A stretch of DNA of 64,000 nt from positions 51,437,260 to 51,501,259 of the forward strand of contig NC_065530.1 of the NCBI RefSeq assembly GCF_020184175.1, given 5' to 3'. The notes beneath the pieces are model-generated. The model searched no databases and was not told the DNA's origin. It saw only the letters and a program-made list of their open reading frames with translations. Every line of letters starts with the position of its first letter. Within the stretch, counting starts at the first letter, position 1. The stretch comes from Aphis gossypii (taxonomy: Eukaryota; Arthropoda; Insecta; Hemiptera; Aphididae). The translations under genes and the position numbers were made by a program. This document shows, piece after piece, positions 52,901-63,640 of this stretch.

Positions 52901-55306
52901 TATGCTCGGGTATATCGATCATTTTATTTATTTTAAGAAAAATATTATTACTCACCAGATGCTTGTTGTATCCGGCGAGAATGGCTTGCTGAAGTTTCGT
53001 TATATCAATACCACTAGCTTGCGTCTTACTGTAAGGCGTTTGCTCCTCTTGTGGCTTGGCTTGATGGTGCTGGTGTTGCTGGTGGTGTGTGCTGCTGAAT
53101 TCGTGTATGCTTGACGGCGTTGCAGCCAGTTTCAGAGAGCCTATGTTGGGTGTCGGTACACTCATGGGCATGTTGCCGTTGCACTTAGCTGTAGCGATTT
53201 TCATTTCCTTCCGAACTTCTTTTACCACCTCCGGTCCAAAACAGTTTTCATACACCTGATGATATAATATAATTCAGTAATACACTTGAATAAATCGGTA
53301 TGATTATTAGAAGGTATATTATTATAATAAATTGTCACGTTTTCTTTATGTTTCATAGGTGGACGATAATTAAATCTTAAGTTTGTTTTTAAAGTATTAT
53401 ACTTAGTTATACAGAAAACAGAAGTTCTACTCTGAAGTTAATATTTATATATATTTTGCAACTCAAATTTGGAAGAAAAAATCACCACTCAAATGTCTTC
53501 TAATTGATTCTATATAGATTTATTAGCGTGGTTATAGTACCTACTTCTGTATATGCCATATGGTATTGAAACATAAAAACATTCTACCTACATCACAAGA
53601 TTGGCCATTTAGCAGCTCATTTTCCGCTCGCCTTACCGAATTTATACTCGTATAATTATGTATGTGTAAAATGTACACATAGATAATAATAGGTACTTAA
53701 CTTAACGCATAGTGTTCTGGGTATCATCTCAATGAAATTTTAATTATTTAATCTCTCGATGGATTTTCAATGATTTAAATTGGTTTAAATTGCTTTTTGT
53801 TTTAGAAAAAAAGGAAAGAACCTTCATTAATAGTTATATTATTTGGTTCAGGGTTTGATTGGTTGTTCAAATTATATTATCTACTCAGTAATGAAAACAT
53901 TATTAATTATAAATATATTCGTAGTTATTAATAGGTATCTATATTATGGCATTGATAGGCTTGTGAAGTTATGAGGTACCTAACCTATATGATGATGGAC
54001 TTCAGAGCGTGAATAATTATTTTTCACTTTTAGTATTTTAGTAACAAATTAGAGGCGTTTTGTTAGTACAAATTTCAAAACAAACAATCACAAAAAAATC
54101 AGTACATTTTATTATTGAAACAAATATTATTATTGCACTGCAATTTAAAAACTCAATTTGGATATTATTTTTAAAATAAAATTACTGCAATTATTTGATT
54201 TTATTTTTCTTATCAATTGAAATTTTAATTTCATTAAAGTATATATTATTAATTACAATAATACACAGAAGGTGTAAATGGTATAATTTTCGCAGAAAAT
54301 ATTTATTGCTATATTATAGTATTATTTACTGTTAGACATTTTAATATTACCCATAGATACCTATAGCTAATAGCTGCATAGCCAATAGACCGGTTATAAT
54401 AACGATTGAACGATTTAAAAATAATGATATTTATTAAACGTAATACAATTACCCGGTAAAGTATTTTTATTATTTATTCTGGCATATTTATCGTTTATGT
54501 TATTAAAAAACAAAAACAGCATAAATAATATTTAATTTATTTTACCTCACTTTTAGAACTATAATAATAAAAATAATTTACGAGTCGGGAAATATTTTAT
54601 TTTATACTTATATTGATGTTTATTATCATTATGATATTACACGCCTTTATTAGCTACATGCCTTTATTAGTATACAACATGCAAAATATAAAATAAATAT
54701 TGATACGTTATGGGTTTCAATAATAAATAATAATTAACTTTAGAATGGTATTGAATGTTAATTTAACTTTTTATAAATTATAGTTTATTATAACTAGCAA
54801 CACTGGAATAAGTGGTTGTAAGAGCTATGCAATTTTAACGTATTTTATATTTTTAAACGTTATATTAGACTTAATAGTATTCGTAAATTATTTCAACTAT
54901 TTAACTTCACAAGTTAAACAGACAACCGTACAATATTTACAGTAAATAATAAATTTATACTATTGTTTAGACAGTACAGCCGATAGTAACGTCAGTATGT
55001 CACACGTATGAAATACTTGAAATAAAAAAAATATATTGTTATTATTCGTCGAACCATATAATAAAAATAATTGCTCGTTTATGTCTGGACTCTGGAAGTA
55101 ACCATCTCTTTATAAATCCACTACTGTTTTAATCTTACGTAATTTGCAAAACACATGTAATATAATTATAATATTTCATAAATGTGTGTGTGTCGTACCT
55201 TCATCATGGCGTATTTTTTTATGAACTTATCATCGCCGGATGTGAACCCTAAGTTCCCGTTTATGCATAGCGCGCTAATAAGCGCAACAATCCGGAACAC
55301 GTTCAT
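37730..55306 (-). CDS. Secreted odorant-binding-protein-like protein with a giant insertion (412 aa)
   Basis: I joined seven coding exons on the minus strand (55306-55199, 53255-52956, 46027-45692, 38994-38893, 38695-38576, 38078-38001, 37924-37730). Every intron is phase 0 with good GT-AG sites. The product has a signal peptide (MNVFRIVALISALCINGNLG) and seven mature cysteines: C41, C61, C275, C318, C324, C346, C355. C3-X42-C4 and C5-X8-C6 match the insect PBP/GOBP (odorant-binding) pattern, and CVMQELGYLNQNMEPDYE is OBP-like. The usual C2-X3-C3 is replaced by C2-X213-C3, filled with His/Gln-, Pro- and Tyr-rich sequence. C1-X19-C2 is short, and C324 is an extra cysteine between C4 and C5. 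OBPs are small soluble carriers of hydrophobic ligands in sensillum lymph. Drosophila Obp59a-type OBPs, conserved in many insects, are from memory the closest architecture; that orthology is unverified. Confidence 0.78.
38001..38078 (-). CDS. OBP-like coding exon 6: C324 and C5
   Basis: Residues 323-348, MCVPDERKDKFAKELVRPMF then FFKCYK. The exon is short (78 nt), with acceptor GTCATCAG and donor GTACGT. Confidence 0.8.
38576..38695 (-). CDS. OBP-like coding exon 5: helices between C3 and C4
   Basis: Residues 283-322; 40 whole codons including IAEELKQDMVDGITYC (C318). Donor TCG|GTAATA is the weakest in this gene. Confidence 0.8.
38893..38994 (-). CDS. OBP-like coding exon 4: C3 helix
   Basis: Residues 249-282. 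MDTMAAKMTGKIRNVTCVMQ leads into ELGY, the typical OBP third-cysteine helix. N272-V-T is an N-glycosylation sequon right before C275. Donor TAT|GTAAGT. Confidence 0.82.
41860..42200. repeat. Possible interspersed repeat copy
   Basis: It has mirrored words (GAGTGGAGTA at about 42118 and TATACCACTCC at about 42160) and resembles, at word level, the intron segment at 34.25-34.44 kb. The family and limits are unknown. Confidence 0.25.
42444..42560. repeat. Perfect 48-bp inverted repeat with 21-nt spacer
   Basis: Arms 42444-42491 and 42513-42560 are exact reverse complements, 48 of 48 bases, around an AT-rich spacer. Symmetry stops abruptly at both outer edges. RNA from either strand would fold into one long perfect hairpin. 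Candidate explanations are a young palindromic MITE-like insertion or a hairpin-RNA locus. No target duplication is evident. Confidence 0.95.
43170..43230. mobile_element. Transposon-end fragment (hAT-like)
   Basis: CGGTGGCGTAGCCAGGGGGA, followed by a G/C-tract hairpin of the same style as the intact hAT-type MITE at 48696-48848. Only one end is visible. Confidence 0.4.
45692..46027 (-). CDS. OBP-like coding exon 3: Gln/Pro/Tyr-rich insertion cassette
   Basis: Residues 137-248, 112 whole codons, phase 0 at both sides, so skipping keeps the frame. It contains a polyglutamine-like QPQPQQQPQQQQ and a Pro/Tyr/Met-rich PQQPYPGPYPMMAAGQMYQ. No cysteine and no predicted fold. It accounts for over half of the insertion between C2 and C3. 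Confidence 0.8.
46985..47215 (+). mobile_element. Possible LINE/SINE 3' tail relic
   Basis: AAATTTGGTGCCAATTGG followed by TTTAATAATTTC resembles the 'aaatttggtgccgattggtt..agtagttt' block near the 3' end of RTE-type LINEs and SINEs that borrow their tails. The relic ends at ACATTCGTTTGTATAATAATA. Identification is from memory of the motif only. Confidence 0.35.
47380..47720. other. GC-rich intronic patch, function unknown
   Basis: A CpG-containing island inside AT-rich intron DNA. A 130-codon plus-strand frame (47546-47938) crosses it but continues into AT-rich DNA with Ile/Phe/Tyr runs and no splice logic, so I do not call a gene. It shares the 14-mer ATGGGACCCTGGTA with the patch at 57.14 kb. 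Confidence 0.35.
48696..48848. mobile_element. Non-autonomous hAT-type MITE with 8-bp target duplication
   Basis: A 153-bp element with perfect 15-bp terminal inverted repeats CAGGCGCGTACACAA. It is flanked on both sides by the identical 8-bp CACGCGCT (48688-48695 and 48849-48856). CAG-starting ends plus an 8-bp duplication identify the hAT superfamily. The interior has G8 and C8 tracts that pair with each other. It has no coding capacity. The unmutated duplication implies a fairly recent insertion. Confidence 0.9.
52230..52400. other. GC-rich intronic patch sharing words with other patches
   Basis: It contains GTGACACAACG at 52327-52337, also present at 57173-57183, with GTGAACCG / GTGACCGG following in each. 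No coding signal. Confidence 0.3.
52550..52680 (-). repeat. 5S-rRNA-like patch (possible 5S-derived SINE or pseudogene)
   Basis: On the minus strand GTTAAGCA (52605-52612) is followed by GGATGGGTGA (52570-52579). These are the A-box core and C-box core of the internal promoter of eukaryotic 5S rRNA genes, in the right order and with a 26-nt gap against about 23 nt in 5S. A CCGGGTTC stretch after the C-box also partly fits. The 5' half of 5S is missing or much altered and no full 120-nt gene can be aligned, so this is a relic or the head of a SINE3-type element, not a working 5S gene. Confidence 0.42.
52956..53255 (-). CDS. OBP-like coding exon 2: C1, C2 and His/Gln-rich start of the insertion
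   Basis: Residues 37-136. VYENCFGPEVVKEVRKEMKI...AKC carries C41 and C61; then come low-complexity SSTHHQQHQHHQAKPQEE and a helix-like ITKLQQAILAGYNKHL. The first codon is GTG (Val), reached by splicing, not a start. Acceptor ATCATCAG, donor CTG|GTGAGT. Confidence 0.82.
53256..55198 (-). other. Intron of the OBP-like gene between coding exons 1 and 2
   Basis: 1943-nt AT-rich intron with donor GTACGA. I see no exon or clear repeat in it. Confidence 0.6.
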
Positions 55307-55323
55307 AATAGTATATAGGTACT
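55199..55323 (-). CDS. OBP-like coding exon 1: signal peptide
   Basis: The exon begins after acceptor TTTGTTTTCCAG; ATG is at 55306-55304, 17 nt into the exon. It encodes residues 1-36: a hydrophobic VALISALC core with probable cleavage near residues 20-24, then DDKFIKKYAMMK. Hydrophobic core, length and position right before the first OBP cysteine make this start convincing. Confidence 0.82.
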
Positions 55324-57069
55324 CTGGAAAACAAATAAAAAACAATGGTTATTCTCGTGTATTATCTTATAATTCGTTGTAAGCGCACTATTGTTTGAAC
55401 TCATCATCATGTATGAATGTAAGATCACTGCAACGAGTTTAAAAATAATTAATTTCTGATACTGTTCTGCAAACCATTTATAATTGTGTAAAGCGTACAG
55501 ATACCTATCTCGCCGCTTCATAACTGTAAACACTATACGATATTTATTTTGATTTAATTTTAATACCGTAATATTTTTTTATATATACTAGCGGATTATC
55601 TCTTGTGCACACAATTACATTTGCTCGTGTTAATTTAGTAATTAAAATATTTGCATGTGTTTATTAAATAATATTAAACAATGAGCTGTCGTCGTGAGAG
55701 AAAAGATACCTATTTAATCTATATGTGTAATTTATAATCTATACTGCACTAGAATATATGTACTGCAAACGAACAGTGTTACAGTGGACAAACGGTGGAA
55801 GATGTCTTAATCGTTTGATGATTAAATAATTAAGAGTGAGTAAACTAGCGAGGAGAGAGGGTGGTGTAGCGACTTCCCCCGACCCCCTTTAAACTCCCCC
55901 TGGGTACACGTAATTTGAAAATTCTTATGAAAATTTTTGAGTATTGTCAAATTTATGATATGTAGTTGTAAATTGTAATGTCTTATATGCGGTTGTATAA
56001 ACAGTATAAGTACCTATATTCAATAAACCTACTATATAAATGAAGCTATGAAGTGATGATGAAAAACGAAATGATCAGATACTTATTAAGTTATAAGTAA
56101 CTAATTATTTTCTATTAGAAAAGAAGCATACGTTTTTCTCCTGCGCTTTAGTATATTACTACAATAATTAAAATAATCCGCGATCATTTGCAAAAAAGAG
56201 TTCGATTTACATAATAACGGTATTTATTATAAGTAGGCACGGAAATCGCGAAATATTAAATCTTATATTAGGTATATTACTATAATATTATTTCAACAAC
56301 GTTTTATACGTTTGTTTGTCATTTTCCACTGTTTCCCGTTATGTATAAGATATAAGTGATATAACCATGAATTCAGATCACAATGCACTGTGACGATCAG
56401 CATTGTATATCAAGACGTGGCAATAAGTTAATAATATAATAATATGGTACAATAATTTACAACGTGGTCGCGTGAATTACTCGTTGCGGTGTTACGGTAT
56501 AGAGAACATTTTTGCCAAAAATTTACCACAGCGGTGACCACCTTGTACTGCTCCTATATATGTCGGTTATGTCGGTAGCATTTAATTTATTATTTCTTTT
56601 TCAGACATGAGACATATATAGGTTTAATGATCATATAAAAATTTCTGTTCGCAAATATATATGTTGGTGAGAACTAAAAGAGGTTTTATTTTTATTATAT
56701 TATGTAAATTTAAAACCTACGCGTATATTAAGTAATAATTTTGAGCTTTTAAAGGAAAATGCCAGCCTTAGTCGTACTACCTACTAATTATGTTAATACT
56801 TTACAGATAATGTTTTAAATTTTGTACTTATTCTTAATTTTTCGAGTTGATTGTTCGTTTTTAATACGAAACGGAAGCGTAATAGTTAGGTATTACTATA
56901 TACAAGGGTTTGTTTGTGTTTTAACCGTTTCTTTTTTATTTTCCGTGACAATAATTGCATCTCGGAGATGTGACGTTTTCGGGGACATTATGCGTCTTAT
57001 CACGGTGGTATTAATTGATGTTTGTTAAAATACGTTAAATGTGAAATGAAAATGAAATTTTCATTGTAC

Positions 57070-57380
57070 CTATACATTATTTTGTTTGCACACGCCGCCG
57101 TATGTGTTTTGCACAATTTTCGCGAAACAAACACTGCCGCGAATGGGACCCTGGTATTCGTTTGAGCCGCGAGTGACACAACGCTCGTGACCGGAGGGAC
57201 ACGACCGTCCGTCACGCATAGGTCAGGGTCGCCGCCGATCACCCGGGCAAATGGCGCGCGCGTGTGTACGGCGCACGGTCGGCCATGCACTTGGTCGGGC
57301 AGGTCGCGTGGCTGATCATTTTTCTACCAAATATTTATCCGGAGGCGTCGCACGTGCGATTCCGTCGTCGAATAATAGTT
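57070..57380. promoter_or_regulatory. CpG-rich island inside the first intron of the OBP-like gene
   Basis: Dense CpG (CGCGCGCG, CGCCGCCG-type words) in otherwise AT-rich DNA is the same contrast shown by the FARP-like promoter. It lies 1.8-2.1 kb upstream of the signal-peptide exon, so it may be an alternative promoter or enhancer. The minus-strand frame at 57000-57290 is a by-product of its composition. It shares two words with the patches at 47.5 and 52.3 kb. Confidence 0.35.
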
Positions 57381-58279
57381 ATAAATAATTACCGTCGTTA
57401 TATTATTATTAACACAAACGATCACCGTACACACGTTACATAGGCGTCTATAATAACATTGCTAGAATAATATATAGCTATTGATCAGTAACAGTCGTCT
57501 CCCCAAGAAAATCTCGATTTTGCACAACTACACGAGCAGTCCTGCTGCGACTATGAACAATTTTATTTAGCCGTAGGTATCACTTAATAATTAAAATAAT
57601 ATTTTAATATTTTTTTTATTTTTATACATTATATTTCATATTATGATATTTAATTTTAAAACGTTAGGTTAAAACGTGATTTTATACTTTGTATTACAAT
57701 GTTAGGATGATAATATATATGTATATGTATATATAGGTCGATACCGTTGTTGTTAATATTAGGTATTATACACGGTGGTCTGTCGTCACACGTCAACGAA
57801 ATATTAAATTTTCAAAAAAAAAAAGAAGATATACATGTATATACGATTACCTACTAAATACGTTCCATTTTTCCGGTTCTATCGTTTTTAAGTAAGTCCA
57901 ATATAGTACTATAATGTGTAATATATAATATGAAATTCAATGATGACATCGTAATCCCTATACTCTCTTTATTTTTCTTTATCGATGTTTTACGTAGATA
58001 ATATGTGACGATTTCAAAATACTCATTAGTCGTTCGAATAATACCGACAATGTTACGTAGTATTGAGGTCTTAATAAACAGTTTTCCCAATCTTAGAAAA
58101 AACAAACTTGGAAGATAGATGGTCATGATGGTGAGATATCAAAATGGCAAATGTACAATAACAATAATGTCTATAGCTTACAGTATACTGTTAATATGAA
58201 AATAAGTATAAAATAAAAATGTTACTTTGTCTGTAGCAAACATTTTATTCGTCACTACTGCAGGTGTCGTCTAATTATA

Positions 58280-58660
58280 AATCTTAAGTAAAGTAAAAAC
58301 CAATCGCGCGTAACGTTTTCCAAAAGATTAGGTGCGCAAAATGATGATAACGTATCGTATAATTATTTATTCAGGTGTGTAATGTGTGTAATGTTAATCG
58401 TTATAGTATGTGCAGAACCGTGTGGAATCGTCGGCTATGACTTATTCTCTATCGCCGATGACCGCTATTTCATTACGTTCTGCTGCGGTTGGCATAATTA
58501 TATTATTATTATATATTATTATCATAATACACCGCAACGCGTCTCGCGGTACCGCAAACCCCGAACAGAGGAGTTAACTTTATAATGGACATGCGTCAGT
58601 TTCGTTTGTTTTGCGATGGAAATACGTGCCGTTATTATTACGGTTTCGCGTGTACCTACG
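58280..58660. other. GC-richer intronic patch, function unknown
   Basis: Moderately GC-rich with several CG words. A 67-codon plus-strand frame (58382-58585) runs through it without homology or splice signals. Regulatory DNA is possible. Confidence 0.25.
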
Positions 58661-61600
58661 GATATGCGTCCGAATAGTTTTTAAATTATAGGTATCTATA
58701 TAATATTATGTACTTATTATATAGAACACAATATATATTGTTATTGGTTTAAGTTACAGATTATAGGAGAGTATAAATTATAATATGGTGTTATACTGTG
58801 TTAGTAACTATAGTGCGTATATACATTTTAGATTATAATAATTATTATATTTATGTCCATATAGTTCATATACCTCGACTCCAAAAGCGCGAGTAGGTTA
58901 AGTTCAATTTTGGTGGGGTGGGGGAGATGAGTTTGTAGGATTTTAGTATTCGACCCCATGAAAAAGTTTTGATATAGCAGCTATATATGTATAATATGTA
59001 GGTACAAGACAAATACCTGATACGGTAGTTGCTATGAATCAGAAGTACCTACTCTATATTTATTGCTAAAAATGTTTGTATTTGTTTTAATAATATGGTT
59101 TAATTCGGAATGAAAAATGTATTGTAAAATGATGTATACGGTGTATTATCAAAGATGTATACACTTAGGTAACTATAACTATGTACACTGTACAGAAATC
59201 AACGATAGTATTTTTTGTATTCATATTGTGATTATATCAACGCGTAACATATATCTGTCAATCTAGATACCTATTTCCAAGTATTTACTACTTATCTATA
59301 CATTTTATTTGTTGTACGAATAATATATTTATTTGTGTGTGTTAAATGTTAATATATATAATATATATAATTATATAGGAATTTCGTTTTTCAACAGTGT
59401 TGTATACTTTTATCTAATATTAAAAATAATAATAACATTTGGGTGACACTTTTTATTTTTTACGTTGTTTTTTTTTCTAATATGTATTCAAAAAGAGGCA
59501 ATGCGAATCTGATGTAATTATAACAACAAATAACAATAATAAATAATAATAAACATTTTACGTTTTCATTCGGTTGAATGATTTATGTATTATATGGTAT
59601 TCGTACTATAACACTTTATAATAATTTTACACCATCTGTACAACAATTTAAAAAAAAAATCTGTCTTACCAATATATAATTATAAAAGTGCCTTCCATAA
59701 TCAACACATTAATGAGTTTGTTATTTTAGTCGAAAAACCGAAAATACTCAACTTCATATAATAATGTTCTATTATAATTTACGAATTGTTTTAAAAAATG
59801 TTAAATGTTTAAAAAAGGGCTAGAATTTATATGCAATAAAAAATTATAAAATATGCATTTTATTTACCAAAATATGCAAAAATATACATTTTAATTTTTA
59901 AAAGATCACACAAAAATATAGTTACAAAAAAGAATATTTATTTATATTGAAATACACCAGTGATTAGCTGATTGTCTTAATATAATTTAATTGAGATTAA
60001 AAATTAAAAATTATTTATTTATATTTTGCATGCATTAATTATTATTTTAATAATACAATTTATAATTCACGTTCAATAATAGAAATACGTATGTTATATA
60101 TGCTACGACCACATATTTTTTTCAATTTTCGAATATAAATTATCGGCGAACGTAGTGTACCTATTGTATCATGGCTCATGGAATTGTATTTATAAAAATA
60201 AAATTTATGTTTGACCAAAAAACCAAATTATATACTTTGATTAGTTAATTATTATCAGATTAAATATTATAATAAATAACATCATACTAAATATGCAATA
60301 ATACGGAAAAACTAAAAATAGTACCATTTTCTTCAGAATAATATAAACCGATGTCATTACTCACTAAAGCTCCATTTGAACGTAACAAAAAAAAAAACAT
60401 GCTGTTGCACATACAAATCCTAGCTCTGGCTATAACCAATCTACATTTTACATTTCTTTAGTATTTATTCTATATGTAAGCAATTTGAATATTGAATCAG
60501 TTTTTCAACATGTGTAGTAATATAAATATATAATACGTATGACTATATGACAGATTGACAGGTATAGGTATATATATTATTAAAATTATTTTGGTTTATA
60601 TACATTGATTAAATCAGCATCGGTACTATTCATAAAAGATTTTTGTTGATAAGTTACTCGTTTTTTTCTGTTTTCAATAGGATTGAAATGTATAACAAGT
60701 GATTATTTCGAGAGTGCATAAGTAAGATGCATGCCACTTATCGAATAAGTTGTGCTGTTTAAGTTATTCTTGACATATATTTCTAAATCGTTTGTAGACC
60801 ACCCAGAATAATTCAGTTGAGTAGCATTATTATACTATGCATTTATTTATATCGTACCTATATAATATGTATGAAGTATTATGGACAGCCTCATTGTTAA
60901 TGTGAGCATATGAGAATTTATTATCCTGTACAATATAATTCTAATATACATATTTTGTTTATCATGTAAAGTACTAGCCATTCGTTCAACTTATACAAAT
61001 AAAAAGTTTATATTATACTATAAGATGTAGTACATTTTATAATTATATCTAAATATAATGTCGTTCAGTACAGTGTTAATAATGTAATATTCTTTAAAAA
61101 CGAAACCGCACTACTTGCTTTAAATAATAACTTCGAATAAAATATACAATATTTATCGAATCAATTATTTTAAAATACAAATTGAGAACAATGAGAACAC
61201 ACCAACAAATAAATAAACTATATACCTAGTATCGTATAACATATAGGTATAGAGCTTATGACATAAGTATAGGTATTAAAAATATCATTTTTAAATAGAA
61301 AGTTATATTATTATATTGATATTATGGTGAAAACAAAATGCTTTATAGTAAAATAATAAAATAATAATCAACTATCAAATATTGCAGGTAAGTAGATGTT
61401 AAACTGTTAAAAATTGACCATATTATAAGTCATGTTTAAAGATTTTTTGATATAAATTTATATGGCCCAGATAGAGGATATCAACATTTTCAAGTTTGAA
61501 ACTATGTTTGCTATATTGTCTATTAGTGTATAAATATAACCGTAACGCTAAACAGAAATGTTATTATGTTTTTAATGACTCGAAGTGTGTCTGCAGAAAT

Positions 61601-63278
61601 TATAGGATGGGAGCACCACATAATGATTTTAGAACATTAATAATAGAGAAAATAAAATGTGTGACATTTTTTTAAGTAATCGTGTATTCATGTCTACCTA
61701 TATAAGTATGTATAGGTAGGTAATACGTTTTCACACATTAAACTCACGTTATAATAATTTAATCGTATCTGTTTCCGTTATGTGAACAGATCATGCAGTC
61801 TGTCGGACAAAAGAAACACGTTAATATAATATTATGTTGTGATGGAAATTTGACATGTATGAATCATTTGATTGAGATTGTTACGCTTGGAATATCTAAC
61901 CACTCCTGATATTATTATATTAATTCGAATAATAAGTAGGCATACATGTTCGTCAATATTCATCTTGTCTGCACATTTTGAATACAGTACTTAATTTATG
62001 CAGGTATATATTTTTATAAGTAATGTGATCTATTTCGATTGCTAGTCATCTTGAACGAGTATAAATTTCGTTATTAATAGACTTTATCGGAACTGTAAAC
62101 AATAAAAAAGACAATAGCTGTGAGCTGTAATTACAACTAATACAATCAATTAGTGGCTGTAGCGGTCCATGACGACCTTATGTTTACACGTAATGGTTAG
62201 GTGTTCTCACTGAATCGGTAAAACGTACACATTGTGTGTATTTAATTTAACGGAAGTAAACAAGTAAAACTCGGTCAAATTTAATATTAAAAACAAAAAT
62301 TTTGTTGTGACGACGTATACTATAAATAGTAATTCCTAATGATTTCTATGTACTTAGGATAAAGCTTTGATTTTAATAGAGACTACTGATATAACTGCGA
62401 CCTAGTTAGATTTTGTTTATTTTACGTGCCCATATAAATACAAACAAAAGTGTTTGTCCAGTAGGTATTCACTTCTCCTAATCAAACGTTATTAGAACGG
62501 TCAATTACATGTAGGTATCGTTAAATTGATCGCATTTTCTATTTAATGACATCATTAATTATTTGCTTTGTATAAAACGTAATAGAATTTAAAGGAGAAA
62601 ATAATTTTTGAATTAAAAAAAAAATCTATATTGATTACATATATATATATAATATACTTAACCATTTACAATTATAACTTGAGTATCTTAGAAATAAATC
62701 TTAAGATTATTAATTTTATTTTACTTGGGAAAACATTTGGTGTTGATTATTATGTTTGGTTTGTTTTTATAGCAATACATGATTATGATTTGTATTTTAA
62801 TGTCTTAAATATTTTAATATATATTACCCTTCACATGTTTTAAAAAGTAAATTAGTTAATCAGGTAGTATTATTGAATATATTATTATATAATACACGAT
62901 ATACCTACTCAATGGTCGTACTTACAAAAACTAAACTACAAAAGAAAAAAATAATTAAAAAATAGTTCAATTATTGTAGTATGAACATTATATTAACAAC
63001 ACTTAAAAAGAAATTTTTATTTTTCCCGATTTCAAAAATATTCTATACATTTTTACGTATTGCTATAACGTTTTATTTAACAGTAACTTAATTAAAAGAG
63101 TTAAAAAACAGAAAATAAATTTTATAAGTAGGTAACGACCTGCTGATTTGTATACATAGAGTCGCAGAAGAATACCAGATAAACTATTACGCAAGCATAC
63201 TGTGTGACATAGGTATATGTCCGTTATGTATAAAAATAAAGCTAATAATTATAATTATAGTACAAAATAAACACTTAC

Positions 63279-63450
63279 GTGAAGAGAATTGAAGATTTTG
63301 CTAGTCAGACTTGTTCCCAGAAAAAAAAGGAGACGATCGAATCTATCCCGCGGAAAACTGACTGCTGAACTCGAACGTGCAATATACCGACTGTAAATAT
63401 TTATCTTATATTTCCACTGTTAATGTCGCCGTAAAACTATGTATATTGTG
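63279..63450 (-). other. Probable non-coding first exon of the OBP-like gene (5' end approximate)
   Basis: On the minus strand CTCTTCAC|GTAAGTG is a near-perfect donor at 63279/63278. GC-richer DNA follows upstream, and there is no open frame joining the signal-peptide exon, which has its own start codon. The transcription start is not resolved. Confidence 0.5.
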
Positions 63451-63640
63451 CCGTATTTATCGGACCAGCGATACAACAGCACTGTAGCGTGTTCAATGGA
63501 CGGACGGACGGATGAACTGTAGGTATATATCCTCTAGATCGGTCGCCGCCGTTGCTGCCGCCGACACCGCCGACGACGACGAAGACGTTTATGTAGTCGG
63601 AGAGGGGCCACGATAGTACATGGGTACGGAAAAATTATAA
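63451..63640 (-). promoter_or_regulatory. GC-rich probable promoter of the OBP-like gene
   Basis: It contains a CCGCCG / CGACGACGACG tract (63541-63590) directly upstream of the predicted non-coding exon. I see no clear TATA box. A promoter on the opposite strand leading out of the window cannot be excluded. Confidence 0.4.

Larger units (their letters stand above)
46028..52955 (-). other. Intron of the OBP-like gene between coding exons 2 and 3
   Basis: This 6.9-kb intron contains a LINE/SINE-tail-like relic (about 46985-47215), a GC-rich patch (47380-47720), an intact hAT-type MITE (48696-48848), a GC-rich patch (52230-52400) and a 5S-rRNA-like patch (about 52550-52680). The rest is AT-rich and featureless. 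Confidence 0.6.
55324..63278 (-). other. First intron of the OBP-like gene
   Basis: This 7.96-kb intron runs from the donor at 63278 (GTAAGT on the minus strand) to the acceptor at 55324. It includes C/G-tract debris near 55860-55910 and 58915-58930, a CpG-rich patch at 57070-57380, a smaller GC-rich patch at 58280-58660 and long AT-rich stretches. No coding exon is supported. Whether additional 5' exons exist is unknown. Confidence 0.5.

Noticed and set aside
57000..57290. 96-codon minus-strand frame in the CpG island
   Set aside because: Composition-driven open frame with no acceptor or donor linking it to the OBP-like exons in phase.
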